A stretch of 64,000 nucleotides of DNA, taken from contig CM063258.1 in assembly GCA_032158295.1 (NCBI GenBank), positions 6,404,583 through 6,468,582 of the forward strand. Reading direction: 5' to 3'. Source of the stretch: Pycnopodia helianthoides (taxonomy: Eukaryota > Echinodermata > Asteroidea > Forcipulatida > Asteriidae). Every line of letters begins with the position of its first letter. The first letter of the stretch is position 1. The notes beneath the pieces are model-generated. The model was not told the origin of the DNA. It worked only from the letters and a program-made list of their open reading frames with translations, and ran no database searches. The position numbers and the translations under genes are program-made. Below, one piece after another: positions 50,383-62,659 of the stretch.

Positions 50383-53300
50383 CTGCAAAAGGCATAACAC
50401 CTTATGTTATTATCATTATAATGAAACCAAGGATGCCTCAAATGTGAACTTAATTACTATAGCTCGCAAACCCGATGAAACCTGTAAACAAGGGTGCTTG
50501 CTATGTGAGCCAGAAACACCGGGGTGAACCCCTACTCGTCCACGATGAGTGTTCTGTTTTTTTGTTTAACTTGCAAAACCAACCCTAATACACAAGACCT
50601 ACGGCTTAAAGTCCCATCCGAAGGACAAAGCAATGATGGTAAAGTATCTTGTTCAAGGACACAAGTGCCACGACCGGGACTCGAACCCACGTTCTGCTGA
50701 TCAAAATCACAAGAGCGAAACCGTTCGGCTACGGCTCGCCACTTGACATGTACACTTCAGTTATTGTTCAGTTTTTAAACTTCTCGGCCCTTTAACTACT
50801 TTTTTTAATAAACAAAACTAAATCGAGCGCCCTCCACGTCAGGTTTCCGGGCGGCGCTCCCACATATCAATTCAATGACATGTAGTTTATCACTGTCTTC
50901 ATAACACAGATCTGGAAATAAGGAGATTTACCGCACCTCAATTCAATGTATTGGTGTTACACTATACTAATTAAGTGACATCCAGGCCGATGGATTTCGT
51001 GATTAATTGCCTATACGGCGTCTATGTTATTGCCTATGTTTAGCGTCCTGCCTTTTTGAAAAAAAGGAAGGAGGAGGGCCTTTTGATATAACATATTTTT
51101 TTAAATGGTCGCCCTTCACTTTTTTTAAGACAACCGGCCGGGTTATTTTTCAAGATGGTTGCCAGCTTTTTTCGGTGTGTTTTTTCGGTGTGCTAAAGTC
51201 TAAAAATAAGACATTACTTTTGTTTTTCCTTTTTTCGTCAGAGATCGTTAAAATTGTTCCTTCTTGTTTTTGTAAAAGAATACCCCCCAAAAAAAGCTAA
51301 ACATGTTTTTTGAATTTTTAATTATTTATTTGGCCATAGTGTGCTACTCTGATTTCAGTCAGTAAGTGTAGAAACAGCACCTGTCATCTAGCTATCATTC
51401 TTGTCTATTTCAGGAAATATATATGAGATACTCATCTCATGTTTAAAATGATATTAAATCTCCACTTAATTGTGGCGAAATGTTATCCTTGCCTCCAATA
51501 TTAATACTTAAATTGATGTTGTTGGTCGAGTGCATATGAATAAAATTGTGAAATGACTTGAAGTAAGGGTACAAATGCATTTATTACTGCTGAAAATGAC
51601 GTCACATGACGGAAAGGTGACCTAAATTTTATGTTCTTGTTTTCTCATCAAGGCGTATCGAAGCGCTCAGTATTTACCCCCATCTATCATTCTCAGCAAT
51701 CAAATTGCAAGTGTACCCTACTTCACGGTAATAAATTATGGAGGCTCTACCTAACTATATTGGGATAGTCTTTTTGCTAATAAAGGTGTTTTACTGTGTC
51801 TCTGATGCATCAACGTTCATGTATTTTCAGTGAACACAGAGCTGTTATTGCTCCTTTTCAGCAACCTTTTTTTCTGCCCGATCTATTAACTAACGACAAA
51901 GGTGTGTGTGTGGGGGGGGGGGTGAAGAAATTATATCCACAACACATAATTGTTGTCCTTGATTCGCATTGTTTATGTAAGGGTGATAGTAATATTTATA
52001 CTGGTTGCAAGTCGTCCAATTACAAATTGTAGTGTATTTTGTTTTTCCCCTTTTTTCTGACCTGCATTTTTTTTCAAATTTGCAATAAAGGTGTCTTTTA
52101 TTTTTATCTGAATCTTCAAAATAATTACACAGATACAATAAAAATTCTCTAAAATAATACAAGTCTTTTTCTATCCCCTTTGTATCCCGTACCTCGAGTG
52201 GCCTCTCGTGATGTGCAACTCCTAGTATAAAAGAAAGGGGAAAAACACCCCTAGTGTCCGATTTTGGATCCACTGCCAGCAGTGAGAAAGAGTGTAACTG
52301 GGATAGCTTCATTTTTAGTTCAAACATCAACATAATCCGGGGGATTTTGAAAGATGGTTGCTTTTGTTAGGTTTAAATGTAGACTAACAATTCACAAATT
52401 TACGAGTAAACAATTTATTGCGTGTTAGCCATTTTTGTTCGCTGTTTAAAGGCAGGGGATACTATTGGTAATTACTCAAAATAATTATTAGCATAAAACC
52501 ATACTTGGTAACGAGTAATGGGGAGAGGTTGACAGTATAAACATTGTGAGAAACGGCTCCCTCTGAAGTGACATAGTTTTCGAGAAAGAAGTAATTTTCC
52601 ACGAATTTGATTTCGCGACCTCAGAATTAGAATTTGAGGTCTCGAAATCAAGCATCTGAAAGCACACAACTTCGTGTGACAAGGGTGTTTTTTCTTCATC
52701 TCGCAACTTCGACGACCAATTGAGCTCAAGTTTTTACAGGTTTGTTATTTTATCAATATGTTGAGATACACCAAGTGAGAAGACTGGTCTTTGACAATTA
52801 CCAATAGTGTCCAGTGTCTTTAATAGTACACCGTGCCCGATGGTAATCAATATGGAACAATAATTACAACAGCTACAGCGACCCGACAGGCACAGAAAAC
52901 CGTACTTCACATAGGACGTAGTGTGACCAATAATAATTTTAAAAAAAAAACAACTACAACAAAAACAAAGTTTTCCAATCTGATCTAATCCTCTGGTTTT
53001 CAATAAACCTGTGAAAATGTCATCAAACCAGGTGGACATGTTTTAAAAGAACAAACTGCAAAGTAAGGCTTTGTGTTTTGTTTGAGAATTTGAACGCACT
53101 CCTGTACTTGCTATTTCGATTCGTCGAACTTGAAGAGGAATTCCCGCTTGTTTGTTTATTTTAGTTTTAGTCTCATTTTATCACCTATTTATTCACTTAT
53201 TTATTTCATTGTTCATTCATTTTCTTTACTGATTTTGTGGGTGTCTGAGAGGAGATTCTGACTGTGAGGAAACTTGTACGCCCGCTGTTTTTTTTTTTTT

Positions 53301-56300
53301 TAATTTTACGCGAATCAGATTCAGCTGTCGGTATCAAAACGAAGATGATATATGGCTCAAAGTTGATGATTTTTAATATTACTAGAAAATATTGGACGAT
53401 GTTGTCAACAGCTCAACCTGATCATCGCCACCTCTCATCTGTAAACCAATCAGCCGTACTATTATACTGTCCATCACAAATGTAATTTCTTTTATTTGGC
53501 AGGATGCAATTTCAGAGGTTGGCTCAAGGGAAATGAACGCCGAGTTTGACTTTTGGATGCGATGTTAACCAATGTTTTAATACACTCACAAATCGTATTA
53601 CCGTAGGCGAGTTGATTATTAACTGAAGGCAATTATTGTTTCAGATTGCCAGGCGAGTACCATTTTCAAAAGGGGGGTTAACAAAGGGAGTTGGCTTTAT
53701 TCAGGGCAGAGCTTCCAATGGACATCACCGTCAAATTAGTATCATCAGTAATAACAGCATCCAAGGGTGGGCAAACGTTTTGTTGGCAAGCTGTAACACC
53801 ACATAGGCCTAGGTGAAAAATTGTTAGCATAAAAACTAATACTTGGTAACGAGCGCTGTTGATAGTATAAAACATTGTGAGAAACGGCTTCCTCTGAAGT
53901 AACGTAGTTTTTGAGAAAGAAGTAATTTCTCAGTAAAATATTTGAATTGATTTTGAGACCTCACGCTTGAGGTCTCGAAATCAAGCATCCGAAAGCACAG
54001 AACTTCGTGTGACAAGGGTGTTTATTCTTCCATTATTATCTCGCAACTTCGACGACCAATTGAGTTCAAATTTTAACAGGTTTGTTATTTTGTGCATATG
54101 TTGAGATACACGAAGTGAGAAGACTGGTCTTTGACAATTACCAAAGGTGTCCAATGTCTTTAAGGGGCAAACATGCGATGTCATCAATTCTATATATGCC
54201 TACATAGCAGTTTTTGGTCCTAAAAAATATTTACTTTATACTCATATTGAGTAGATAAAGTAGATGGGTAAACCATGTATTTTGGGCGAGGTTTATCTTG
54301 CATCAGTTGAAAGCGAATGTGACAAAATGTATTTGGACTTTTTAAATTTTAAACGCCCAACCTCCCCCACCAACACCGTGCACATCTGTACCCCTCACCT
54401 CTGCCCAAATCTTGATCACAACTTACATTGAAACTGATTAAAATACCTAAGCGGGATGTTAAAATACATACTTCCATGCAGTATCAAATTAGCATCACTT
54501 TTTGTTAAGGGGAGCTAGTGTCTTTGCGATCTACACAATGTCAGATTATATGAATATTGACTTTTGCGTTTTATCCTTACCTTAAAGTATATCCAAAGTT
54601 CGGTAGTTGTTTCTTTAGCTTTAGATTTCCCCTTACGGACCATAGCAGCTGCTTTGAGAGAGGCGTGGACGCTATGCACGGTCAACCCAAAAAGGACGAC
54701 ATTACCAATCAAGCTTACTACCAAAGGAACTCCGAATGCAACCAAAATGGCATACTTCCCCACCAGCCAACAAGAGCTCACGCCGCCATATTGGAACTCC
54801 CCACCGTTGGCATGGACCACCAGGCAGGCCGACACAATCAGAAGAGGTACGCCCCAACCGTACAGGCAGTACGTGAGGAAAATCTTTTTGTTGTTGGGGT
54901 TTAACACTTGCTGAGAGGTAAACGTTCTCACGAGGTCAAAGGCCAAAACGTTCATCCAAGCAAATGTTGACAGCCACAAGAAGTGAAGCAACACCGCCAT
55001 AGCAACACAGAAAGCTCTATGTTCAGCTTTATCCACGACTGTCAATGTCATCAACTGGGCAGAGAACAACGCAGCGGTCAAACTCATAATGGCGCCACCC
55101 GGGACGTTCCGCAGAACAGCAAATACAACGTAGTTGACAAATGTTGCAAAAAGGGCAGCAATAGACAAGCTGTAACCGACTGTATTGAGAACAGTCAACG
55201 GGTCGGAGAAGGAGATGAACGGTTCTCCTGAAGACGCAAACAATTCTGAGCAGATGAGAATGCGACCGTCCGGTAGGTAGGTGACTTCGTCCTGCTGGAA
55301 CTCCTTTCCTTCGTAGATGATCGGAGGAGCACCATCGGTCGAGCTTCCAAGCTTAGTCTCCTCGACCAGTGGTGTACGACATACGGCGACGTCGGCTTCG
55401 TGGCCACAGACAACGATCCCGGAGACCTTGTCAGTTGTCGGTACAAGTTGGTAAGTGTATGTCCGCACGAGTGATACGGAACTCGCCTCAACGAGCTGAC
55501 CGCCACCAATATACAGTATTTGGTTGCCACTAATATTCAATGCTGTAATCGTTGTATTGTCGGTGTTGTACACATTTTCACCACAGACGAGTTGAATCTG
55601 ACCCATGGATGTTCTGCACACCTCAACGAAATCAACTGATTCGACTCCACATTGAGTAACCCAGTGTCTTGCACTCTCTTCGAAGGAACTTCTGTTGGAA
55701 GGAGTTACTGTTAAAGTTCGATCCATCATTTCTTCAAATTCTGTAATATTGGTAAGGTACTGGGTGGTCAATATATACGTCCCATCTCTAGTTAAGTTGG
55801 CTGTCATGTTATTCGAGTAGAAAGATGCAAAGAAAGGCCAAGTCAGTTGAACGTTCTGCCAACCCAGCGTTTGAAGGTAACAGCTTATCACATCGTTGGC
55901 AAACTCGCCGAAGTACATCCAATTGGTGTCCTTTGTCGAATTCATACCTTCAGAATGAATGCTTAGCTGGGTCTCTTTGGTGTGGCAGTGTATTTCGTCA
56001 AGTGAAAGCAGAGAGACGGATATTTCTGGATTCCACACCCCAACTTGTCGACCCAACAGAATCTCTAAGTGACCAGGTGATACGCCACTTCTTGTGTGTA
56101 TGCAGTAATCAACACCAGAAGTGTTCACTCCGTTACAGTAAGCGCAATGATGGTTCTTGTACGTTGTACTATTGTACAATATAAACGATTTATACGCACG
56201 GCAACCATTCTGAATTTCTGCTGTTACATTAAGCGAACAGTCGGTATCCATACCGTAAGCACTTGCCTCAACGTAATACGAGTTGTTGACATGCGCAGTG

Positions 56301-59300
56301 ACGCCGTTACACTCGGCGCAGAACTCATTTTGAAAGAATGGCCCGTCTTCATACTGGAGGGGACCATCTAAGGAAACGTTGGCACACTGCATGGCCACGG
56401 TGGTGTCATTCCAGTCCTGCGGGCAACCATCTATAACAAGTGCCCGTTGGTAGCCATCAATCAGCTGGCACGAAGAAGACCCAATCGGGGAGTTATTGAA
56501 AATCCCTCGGTCATACTCGTTGACGTCTGGCGGGGAACAGCGCTGATCGAAATCGTAACAGCAGTCGCTACAGTCAGAGCATGCGGCATCACATCCGCAC
56601 ATGGACTCAGTTGCAGGAGTTCCGCAACGATCACGACAAGATTGGGTTGGACAAGGGAAGATCGTCAGACCAAACAGCCAGGTACCTGCAGGGGAAAACA
56701 GTCCGAACAATTGAGTGCAAAGCCCACAATGAATGTCATGACTCATTCCCACAATGAATGTTTTATTATATTTCTTATAATCAAACCATGAGGGGGGTAA
56801 GAGGGAGGGGTAAGGGTTCTGACCGGAGGGGGTAGGCCTACTCCCACCCCTTGCCCCCCTCTGGTTGCGCCACTGATCGCACACCGTGTAACCTGGAAAC
56901 CATTCCAAGATTAGGCATTCATCTAGAGTTGCGGCGCCATTGCAGAAGATCTCTTTGAACCAAACTGGGCCGGTTGCAGTCCCAAACTGAGCGTTTCCAG
57001 TGCACTGGAACAAAGATGCAATGCAATTAGACACATTTTTTTCCATATGGAAAAATGTTTCAGGAACAATGTTTGTTTTGGAGGGTTTATGTCCGTTTAC
57101 CTTTTTCACATTCCACAGAAACGAGTTCGTAGTCAAAATTCTGGCATGCGTTGTCTCCTGTGGTCCACCGAAGTGATTCGGGATCTCCAAGAAAGAGCTC
57201 CCGCATGATAAGATCATCGCCTGTGCCGATGTACCCTGGCGACTTGGAGTAGCGGATCAGCTCGAAGGCGGCGGCCCAGGGGTAGCCGAGTTGACGGCAT
57301 GCGCTGTCTACCTTAGAACGGACTTGCCAGTAGTGCAATACTTTAACGCAGACAGTTTTCCAGCTCGACCCGTTCAACCGACCTTCCATTATCCCTATGT
57401 GGGACTCGTTAGTTATGGTAGCAAGTCGAAACTCCAAAGCGGTGGCAGGCGGCACGATGTTACTCTCTGGTGACGAAATGAGATACGCAGAAGCTTACGA
57501 GACAGAAAACAGCCGCGAAGTTGTTCGTGTACCAATGGCACCAGAACTTCTACGCTCGAAATCAAAAGTTACCTTGTTTAAGGGCTTATTAATTTTTTGT
57601 TTTGTTAACCATTAATCAAGTTTGTGCAGTTTCTTTCCAGACTGGTTTGGGTATACCGTAAAGGTTCATCATAGAATGTTGACAGCGACAGACCTTTTTA
57701 ACAAGCTTCACATTTTCCCCGCTCTGTCAAAATGAAGATTGTCCCCAAGGAACCTTTCCCGTGTAAGTTGACACCACACTTGGAATATTTAAATACAACA
57801 CATTGCAGTTTGGAGAAAACAGTGAAATATATCAAATGAGCCATTACTTATGTTACCAGTGTTCACGTCAGGGTTTTAAAATTAACTCAACTAGCGGGAC
57901 CCGCAGGTAGAGCGTGTCTCCTGATGTGTGTTACTAGTTTGTGATCACATTAAATAGTGACTTACCTGGTGCACAGAGGACATTGAGTACGGCGCCGTCC
58001 CAATCATGCGGACACAAGCTCAGAGTATTTTCATCGAGACACTCGACGAAGTTGAGCCCAGACTCCCCATACTTTGGGCATGAACTGTAACTGCACAGAG
58101 TCCGACTGGAGCTATTATTCGCCGGTATTTCGGTGGCTCCGATCGAGAACTGGTACCCCAGATGGGAACATATCCAGTCAGAGAGCAGGTAGTCATCATC
58201 TACTGAGCTTGCCATTGCAACCCACTCGTCACCACCGACATGCAATTCGGCAATCCCTTCATGTTCATTTGAACTTCCGAACAGGCGTACGTTTCCTTAA
58301 AAGGGAACAAAGTGTTTTGAGGGTGAGAGTAAACAATCCGTATGAATCAAAATAAAAGATTCTTTTTAGAAGTTAAGAAACAACCGGACGGGGAAGTTCA
58401 GTGGAGATCTGGTTTGGGCCTAGGAGAGGACAAGGCTAAAAGTTAATTTCATGGAGCTTCTTTTATAATATATGCTGGCACTTTTTAGTATTTTGCTCTC
58501 AAAATTTAAATAATTTATTGATGAATATTAAATTCCTCACTGCTATACTCCAGTCATTTTTATTTGTTGTTCTCTGTGTTTAATTTAAATCTTTAACATT
58601 TCAAAGTAATTGGTTAATACAACTTACAATCTTCTTGTTTGATTTCTATTTCCATTTTTATAAGTGATTGAAAATTTCTTTTGACTTTTATTTATTACTT
58701 ATTTTACTCTGTGAACTTTTACATTTTGAGTTGTTTTTATGCAACACAACCCCTTGTAAAACAGCTTTATTTGTGCTACCGTGTATAAATAAAAAAAAAA
58801 TTACTTTAGCAGTTAAAGTAACTTAAGACTTTATGTTAATTCAAACGTTGAATTCATACGATTTTCTGCCGGCAAGGTTACCTGTGAAGCATGTAATTCC
58901 GACATCAAACCTGTGATCGCACACCGTGTAACCTGGAAACCATTCCAAGATTAGGCATTCATCTAGAGTTGCGGCGCCATTGCAGAAGATCTCTTTGAAC
59001 CAAACTGGGCCGGTTGCAGTCCCAAACTGAGCGTTAGCAGTGGCAGATAAAAGGGCGGGAAAACCAAGGTGTCTACACGCCAACCGACCAGTCAAGAAGG
59101 GATTCACATTTGAGCAATACGACCCAAACGTCTCGTGAAAACCAGGTAGACGCACTTCCAACCTCCCTTCGTTTGGATAGCGTCCATCTACAAGACGGAT
59201 CTCAATAGTAGTATTGACTGAGGTGGGAAAAAAGAAAACAAACAGTGTCATCACAATTGTACTTTGATGCGTCGACGAACATGATGGATGTTGCATCATG

Positions 59301-62300
59301 TTGTGCTTGTGCGTAATATGACAAGACACAAGCAGCGTCTTGAACGAGCCGCGCAGTGGTGAGTGGCCTCCCTCTCGATAGTGAACTGCGGCAAATATGC
59401 AGCATGCATTGTGTTCGTCGACGCTTCGTCACTCCGTGACTCCACATACACTGCCGTGAGGCCGAACGCCTCGCCACTGCGTAGCTCGGTCCGCTCACTT
59501 ACCTCACTGCTTACCTGTTTGTTTTACATCATTTTTTCACCTCTCCTCGCCTCACTACTTACTAAATGTTTGCCTCATTTCTTCTCCTAAAAGGGTTAGC
59601 TTAGCTCTTTCTATACTACTCACGCGTTAAAGTATTGTAAATGTGAGACCAAAATGGTCCCTCCGATGTTCGATTACGCGCGAGACATGCACGGTCTAAT
59701 GTCCATGTGGTATTATTTGCTAGACGAACAGTGCCAAAGGTACAATACATGATGGTTATGATCGGGAGCACGTTGTTACGTCTACTAGCTTACTGTTCTC
59801 AAAATAGTTACCACTACAAATTATCTTTAGAAAACCATTTCCGCCTGCAAATTGTAATATTTTACAAAACTACCCAAAATAATCCCTTCGATTTTCTGAT
59901 TTGCCAGCTCGCAATACAAGTTTATAGGATCTTTGACAAAACAAACTAGTACCCAGTTCGAAAACGCTGCCACTTCATTCGATATTTTTACATGTGTTGT
60001 TTGAATCAAACCTTTAATTTATTAGAAGTATGCTTTTTAACTAACCCCGGTATCTATTCACGCTACCCTTTACAATTTGTCTGTAGTGTTGTAAAAAATC
60101 TTACCCAAGAAAAAATTATAACAATAATCGCTTACGAAATTACCATGTGTAAGTGGCCCCAGCCGCGGTTGCATTTGTTTAAACCGTAACTGAAAATTTT
60201 CTGTAGAAGTTACGTGAATTTTCTACCAAACAAAACAGACCAAAGTATTCGACTTCATCGGATGATACTTACATGTTATTTATTTTGTTTTAAATCTTCG
60301 CACATAAAATACATATATAGATATACAATTTTCCTAGTCAAGACAAAAGTAAATTCAGAAATTGTAGTTATTTAAAATTTGAATTTCCTGTTTAGACCGG
60401 AAGAAAGGTCAAATTGGGGTCATGTTTATGAATAGAATGTTCAATGTGCCATAAGGTGCAAGAGAGCACTAAGATTATAACTAAACGAAATTCGATTCAA
60501 AGATTATTAAATATTAAGCTTTTAAATAATATAATTTGACACCTGATGCGCCACGATGACAAAAACGTTTTTTTTACACAGTTTTTTGTAAGCTTCAATA
60601 TGTAATAAGAGTTGTACCCATGCAAGGTCTTCGAACGAAGCATTGACATTTCAAAGATTTCATTTCTTTTTTGGTGTAGATTTAACACACGTTGATAGGG
60701 GACTATGACGTCATAATGCCATACTTTATAGACCAATCCTTACATGCAATTGCTGCACGCCGCAGTTTTGTACACCAAGACATGAGAAAACCGTTTTCTT
60801 TTTAATTTGTAAAATAGGTGTCTCGATCAATGATCGAACAAAGTAATTTGTTTCGAGGGAACAACATTTTTTTGGGGGGGGGAATAACAAATATGTCGAG
60901 GACACAAAACGTTATTTCGATCATGCGAACGAATAAAACATCTTCGACGGAACTAGCTATCAATTAAACATACCTCGGCTGTTTATATTTTCTTGGGGCT
61001 AAACTACAACACTATTTACAATCCATCGACATATAGGACGATCTACACTTCAAGACTCTTGCGGTAAATTACTAGAATAGTGGTTCAAATGTCAAAAGTT
61101 ATTAACGTACAATTATGGTTCTCGTCGTTAATATTGTCATTGAATAACGGATTATTAAGAAGTGATAACTCTCCTGCCGTTAACGGCTACCGGAAACTTT
61201 TATGGCAATTTTTTTTTATCAGTGATGAACGCAAATTGTTTTGAAGGCATCAAATGCTCTTACTGATTAATTGCTACGTTATTAGTTTTTGACAGTATCA
61301 TCATCACAATGATAGAAAATTACATTTTTGTTAATAAATGAGTGTTATTAAAAAAGGTTTGCATGGTCGCCGGCGGAGTTTCGCTGGGCTCGATCTTCTG
61401 AATCTGGTAAATGATTAGACATGTCTAAGTCTCCCATCGTAAATAGAATATTTATATTGTACCAAATACGCAATAGAATCGGTCGTATATGGGACTAGGA
61501 CTTGATCAAGTGTAGAACTAGTGACAATCTCCGACAGATTGGTGGTATTGCGCATTACAGCAAGCTAGTCGTGGTGTCAGATTTGTCACTGAATCGTTAA
61601 CTGTTGTGGAAATACATTGTAATTTAACTTAGCTTTAATGGCCTGGAATAACTCTTATTAAAAACATTTATGTTTTCAAAATGATTTTTGTGAAACAGGA
61701 AATTAACATTTTTAAAGTTGTTTTGAAAAGTTGTGTTTTGTGACCAACGAAATATTTACACTTTTAGAGCCATGTGTTTTCTGTACACATATACAAAACG
61801 CGCTACAAATGACGTCACAAGTTTAAGGACCAGACGAATACTTTTCGAGATATGGTGGTGTCAAGATTGGCTAATTAAATGTTCATGTCATTATAACTAA
61901 GTAAACTAATTGATTAAGTTAAGCTAATAGCATTTAGCAATAAGCTTAGATATATAGGATCTGACTCTTTCGTATCAAGCCAAGTTTGACTTCAGGAGGT
62001 CATAAAATGCGTGTACAAGTCCTATGGGACTTCCGCGGATCCAAAGCATAATAATAAGAAAAACAAATAAAAATCTTGACGAAGACAATAGCTGTTCGAC
62101 TACTGTGTCGGAACAGCTAAAAATAATAAAATACAAAATGTATACAAGACAAATGGAGCCACTAACAAAAACTGATATCTCTTACGGTATCAAGAGATTA
62201 CTTCCAATTGTGTCTTCCGTCTAAAATTAAGGATATCATTGAAAAACATAAAGTTAACGTTATTATTTTAACGTATGCTATACTGACTAATATGTCCGAT

Positions 62301-62659
62301 ACAGACCATCGTGTCCAGCAACCATAGTGTAAGCTAGAGGGGTGTCTGGGTGTCTTTTGGACACCCTGTTTTAAATTTGGACACCCTGTTTTATCTGTCA
62401 TATGTAATGTATTGCAAGTGAACAATTTGGACACATAGTTTTTTAATTTCCAGCACATTTTGACACCCTTTTACCAAATAATAGCCGTTGGAGCCGCCCA
62501 TTCTAGGTTGTATATTGTTTTATCTTTTGAGGCAAAAAAGTACCAGTTGGAAAGTAAAAACAAAAAAATCCATAACGTACCTGATGCAGCTGAAGTACGG
62601 AAGAAGCCACTAAGGCTGACGCACACCACTGTCAAATTGATGAGCCATTGACGACTCAT
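50131..62659 (-). CDS. SRCR/somatomedin-B class B seven-transmembrane receptor, 6 exons
   Basis: Transcript order on the minus strand: 62659-62581, 59217-58882, 58295-57966, 57466-57101, 56685-54581, 50382-50131. Phases agree at every junction (1,1,1,1,0) and no frameshift is needed. The product is about 1,155 residues: signal peptide 1-26; three SRCR modules about 27-370; somatomedin-B about 371-410; a glycosylated ectodomain with many N-x-S/T sites to about 865; seven helices about 870-1120; short tail ending NTSV. The helices resemble Methuselah-like/adhesion class B receptors (WMNVLAFDLVRTF in TM3, GFTWIFG in TM6). No GPS Cys/Trp pattern or HLT autoproteolysis site is seen before TM1. Likely role: cell-surface recognition or adhesion signalling (inference); ligand unknown. 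Confidence 0.9.
50405..50745 (-). mobile_element. tRNA-Leu-like SINE, minus orientation
   Basis: CAAACCCGATGAAACCTGTA, ATCCGAAGGACAAAGCAATG, GACCGGGACTCGAACCCACG and GTTCTGCTGATCAAAAT are the reversed family sequences. The element begins about 20 bases from receptor exon 6, in its intron. Confidence 0.8.
52446..52823 (+). mobile_element. TTAA-flanked piggyBac-like MITE, third subfamily
   Basis: TTAA at 52446-52449 and 52820-52823. Same body as 44992-45378 (GAGAAACGGCTCCCTCTGAA, CACAACTTCGTGTGACAAGG). In the last receptor intron. Confidence 0.85.
53812..54163 (+). mobile_element. TTAA MITE, third subfamily, left end missing
   Basis: Starts inside the family body (TTGTTAGCATAAAAACTAAT) and ends with CCAATGTCTTTAA (TTAA 54160-54163). 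It lies about 0.4 kb from receptor exon 5. Confidence 0.8.
54581..56685 (-). CDS. Receptor exon 5: somatomedin-B, ectodomain and TM1-TM5 in one 2.1-kb exon
   Basis: Acceptor TTCCCCTGCAG. The exon begins with a somatomedin-B module: CRDRCGTPATESMCGCDAAC, CSDCCYDFDQRC (Cys-Cys pair and DFD). Two Cys-x2-Cys blocks with ECNGV and YCNGVNTSG follow, then a long N-glycosylated region. YLPDGRILICSELF comes just before TM1; this motif recalls the Methuselah-family ectodomain stalk. Helices follow: VGYSLSIAALFATFVNYVVF (TM1), AIMSLTAALFSAQLMTLTVV (TM2), FLWLSTFAWMNVLAFDLVRT (TM3), FLTYCLYGWGVPLLIVSACL (TM4), ILVAFGVPLVVSLIGNVVLF (TM5). It ends with the loop KETTTELWIYFK at donor AAG|GTAAGG, phase 0. 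Cysteines for the TM3-ECL2 disulfide (AFC, SSC) are present. Confidence 0.93.
56686..57060. repeat. Composite intron segment: exact SRCR exon fragment next to a transposon end
   Basis: Minus strand: bases 56995-56874 are identical to SRCR module 1 (encodes NAQFGTATGPVWFKEIFC...). They run directly into CAGTGGCGCAACCAGAGGGG, a sequence typical of a DNA-transposon end, followed by G-rich text and a doubled ACATTCATTGTGGG. The fragment is open and in the same frame as exon 5. However, its only nearby acceptor (TTGTTCCAG) is in phase 0, not the phase 1 left by exon 4. I therefore treat it as intronic. Confidence 0.8.
57101..57466 (-). CDS. Receptor exon 4: SRCR module 3 (divergent)
   Basis: Acceptor TCGTCACCAG, then ALEFRLATITNESHIGIMEG, WKTVCVKVLHYWQVRSKVDS, ACRQLGYPWAAAFELI, IMRELFLGDPESLRWTTG and ACQNFDYELVSVECEK, donor AAAG|GTAAAC. 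The SRCR landmarks W.TVC, ACRQLGY and the C-terminal V.CE are present. The central glycine-rich stretch is modified. Phase 1 on both sides, as for the other modules, which suits exon duplication. Confidence 0.88.
57966..58295 (-). CDS. Receptor exon 3: SRCR module 2 (divergent)
   Basis: Acceptor TTTTAAG, then NVRLFGSSNEHEGIAELHVG, GDEWVAMASS, LLSDWICSHLGYQFSIGATE, SGLNFVECLDENTLSLCPHD and VLNVLC, donor CCAG|GTAAGT. It has the SRCR framework VRL.GSS...G.ELHV....W.......WICSHLGY. Loops differ from module 1. Enters and leaves in phase 1. Confidence 0.9.
58882..59217 (-). CDS. Receptor exon 2: SRCR module 1
   Basis: After TTTTTTCCCACCTCAG the exon reads IEIRLVDGRYPNEGRLEVRL, then CSNVNPFLTGRLACRHLGFP, ANAQFGTATGPVWFKEIFC, and ends with VGITCF at donor ACAG|GTAACC. 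Six cysteines in SRCR spacing, with the WF-KEI-CNG signature. It is the most canonical of the three SRCR modules and is wholly contained in one exon. The 122 bases 58914-59035 recur exactly at 56874-56995. Confidence 0.95.
62581..62659 (-). CDS. Receptor exon 1: signal peptide
   Basis: An ATG at 62659 (minus) opens MSRQWLINLTVVCVSLSGFF followed by RTSAAS, a signal peptide with a small-residue cleavage region, ending at donor TCAG|GTACGT in phase 1. The next exon (59217) enters in phase 1, giving AAS-VNTTIEIRLVDG. This junction is what identifies the exon, as it is separated by a 3.4-kb intron. A shorter tandem copy of its upstream region lies at 62819-63040. Confidence 0.75.

Noticed and set aside
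50081..50527. 148-codon plus-strand open frame
   Set aside because: It is the antisense of receptor exon 6 plus the adjacent reversed SINE.
56685..57217. Extension of the receptor exon 5 open frame upstream to 57217
   Set aside because: The frame is open, but it runs through a transposon end and a duplicated SRCR fragment. The CCCCTGCAG acceptor at 56686 matches the phase of exon 4, and the upstream acceptor does not.
59202..59590. Open frames and CpG-richer sequence upstream of SRCR1, considered as the receptor's first exon
   Set aside because: The frame upstream of 59217 reads through the acceptor TTTTTTCCCACCTCAG without a signal peptide. The exon at 62659-62581 supplies one in the right phase.
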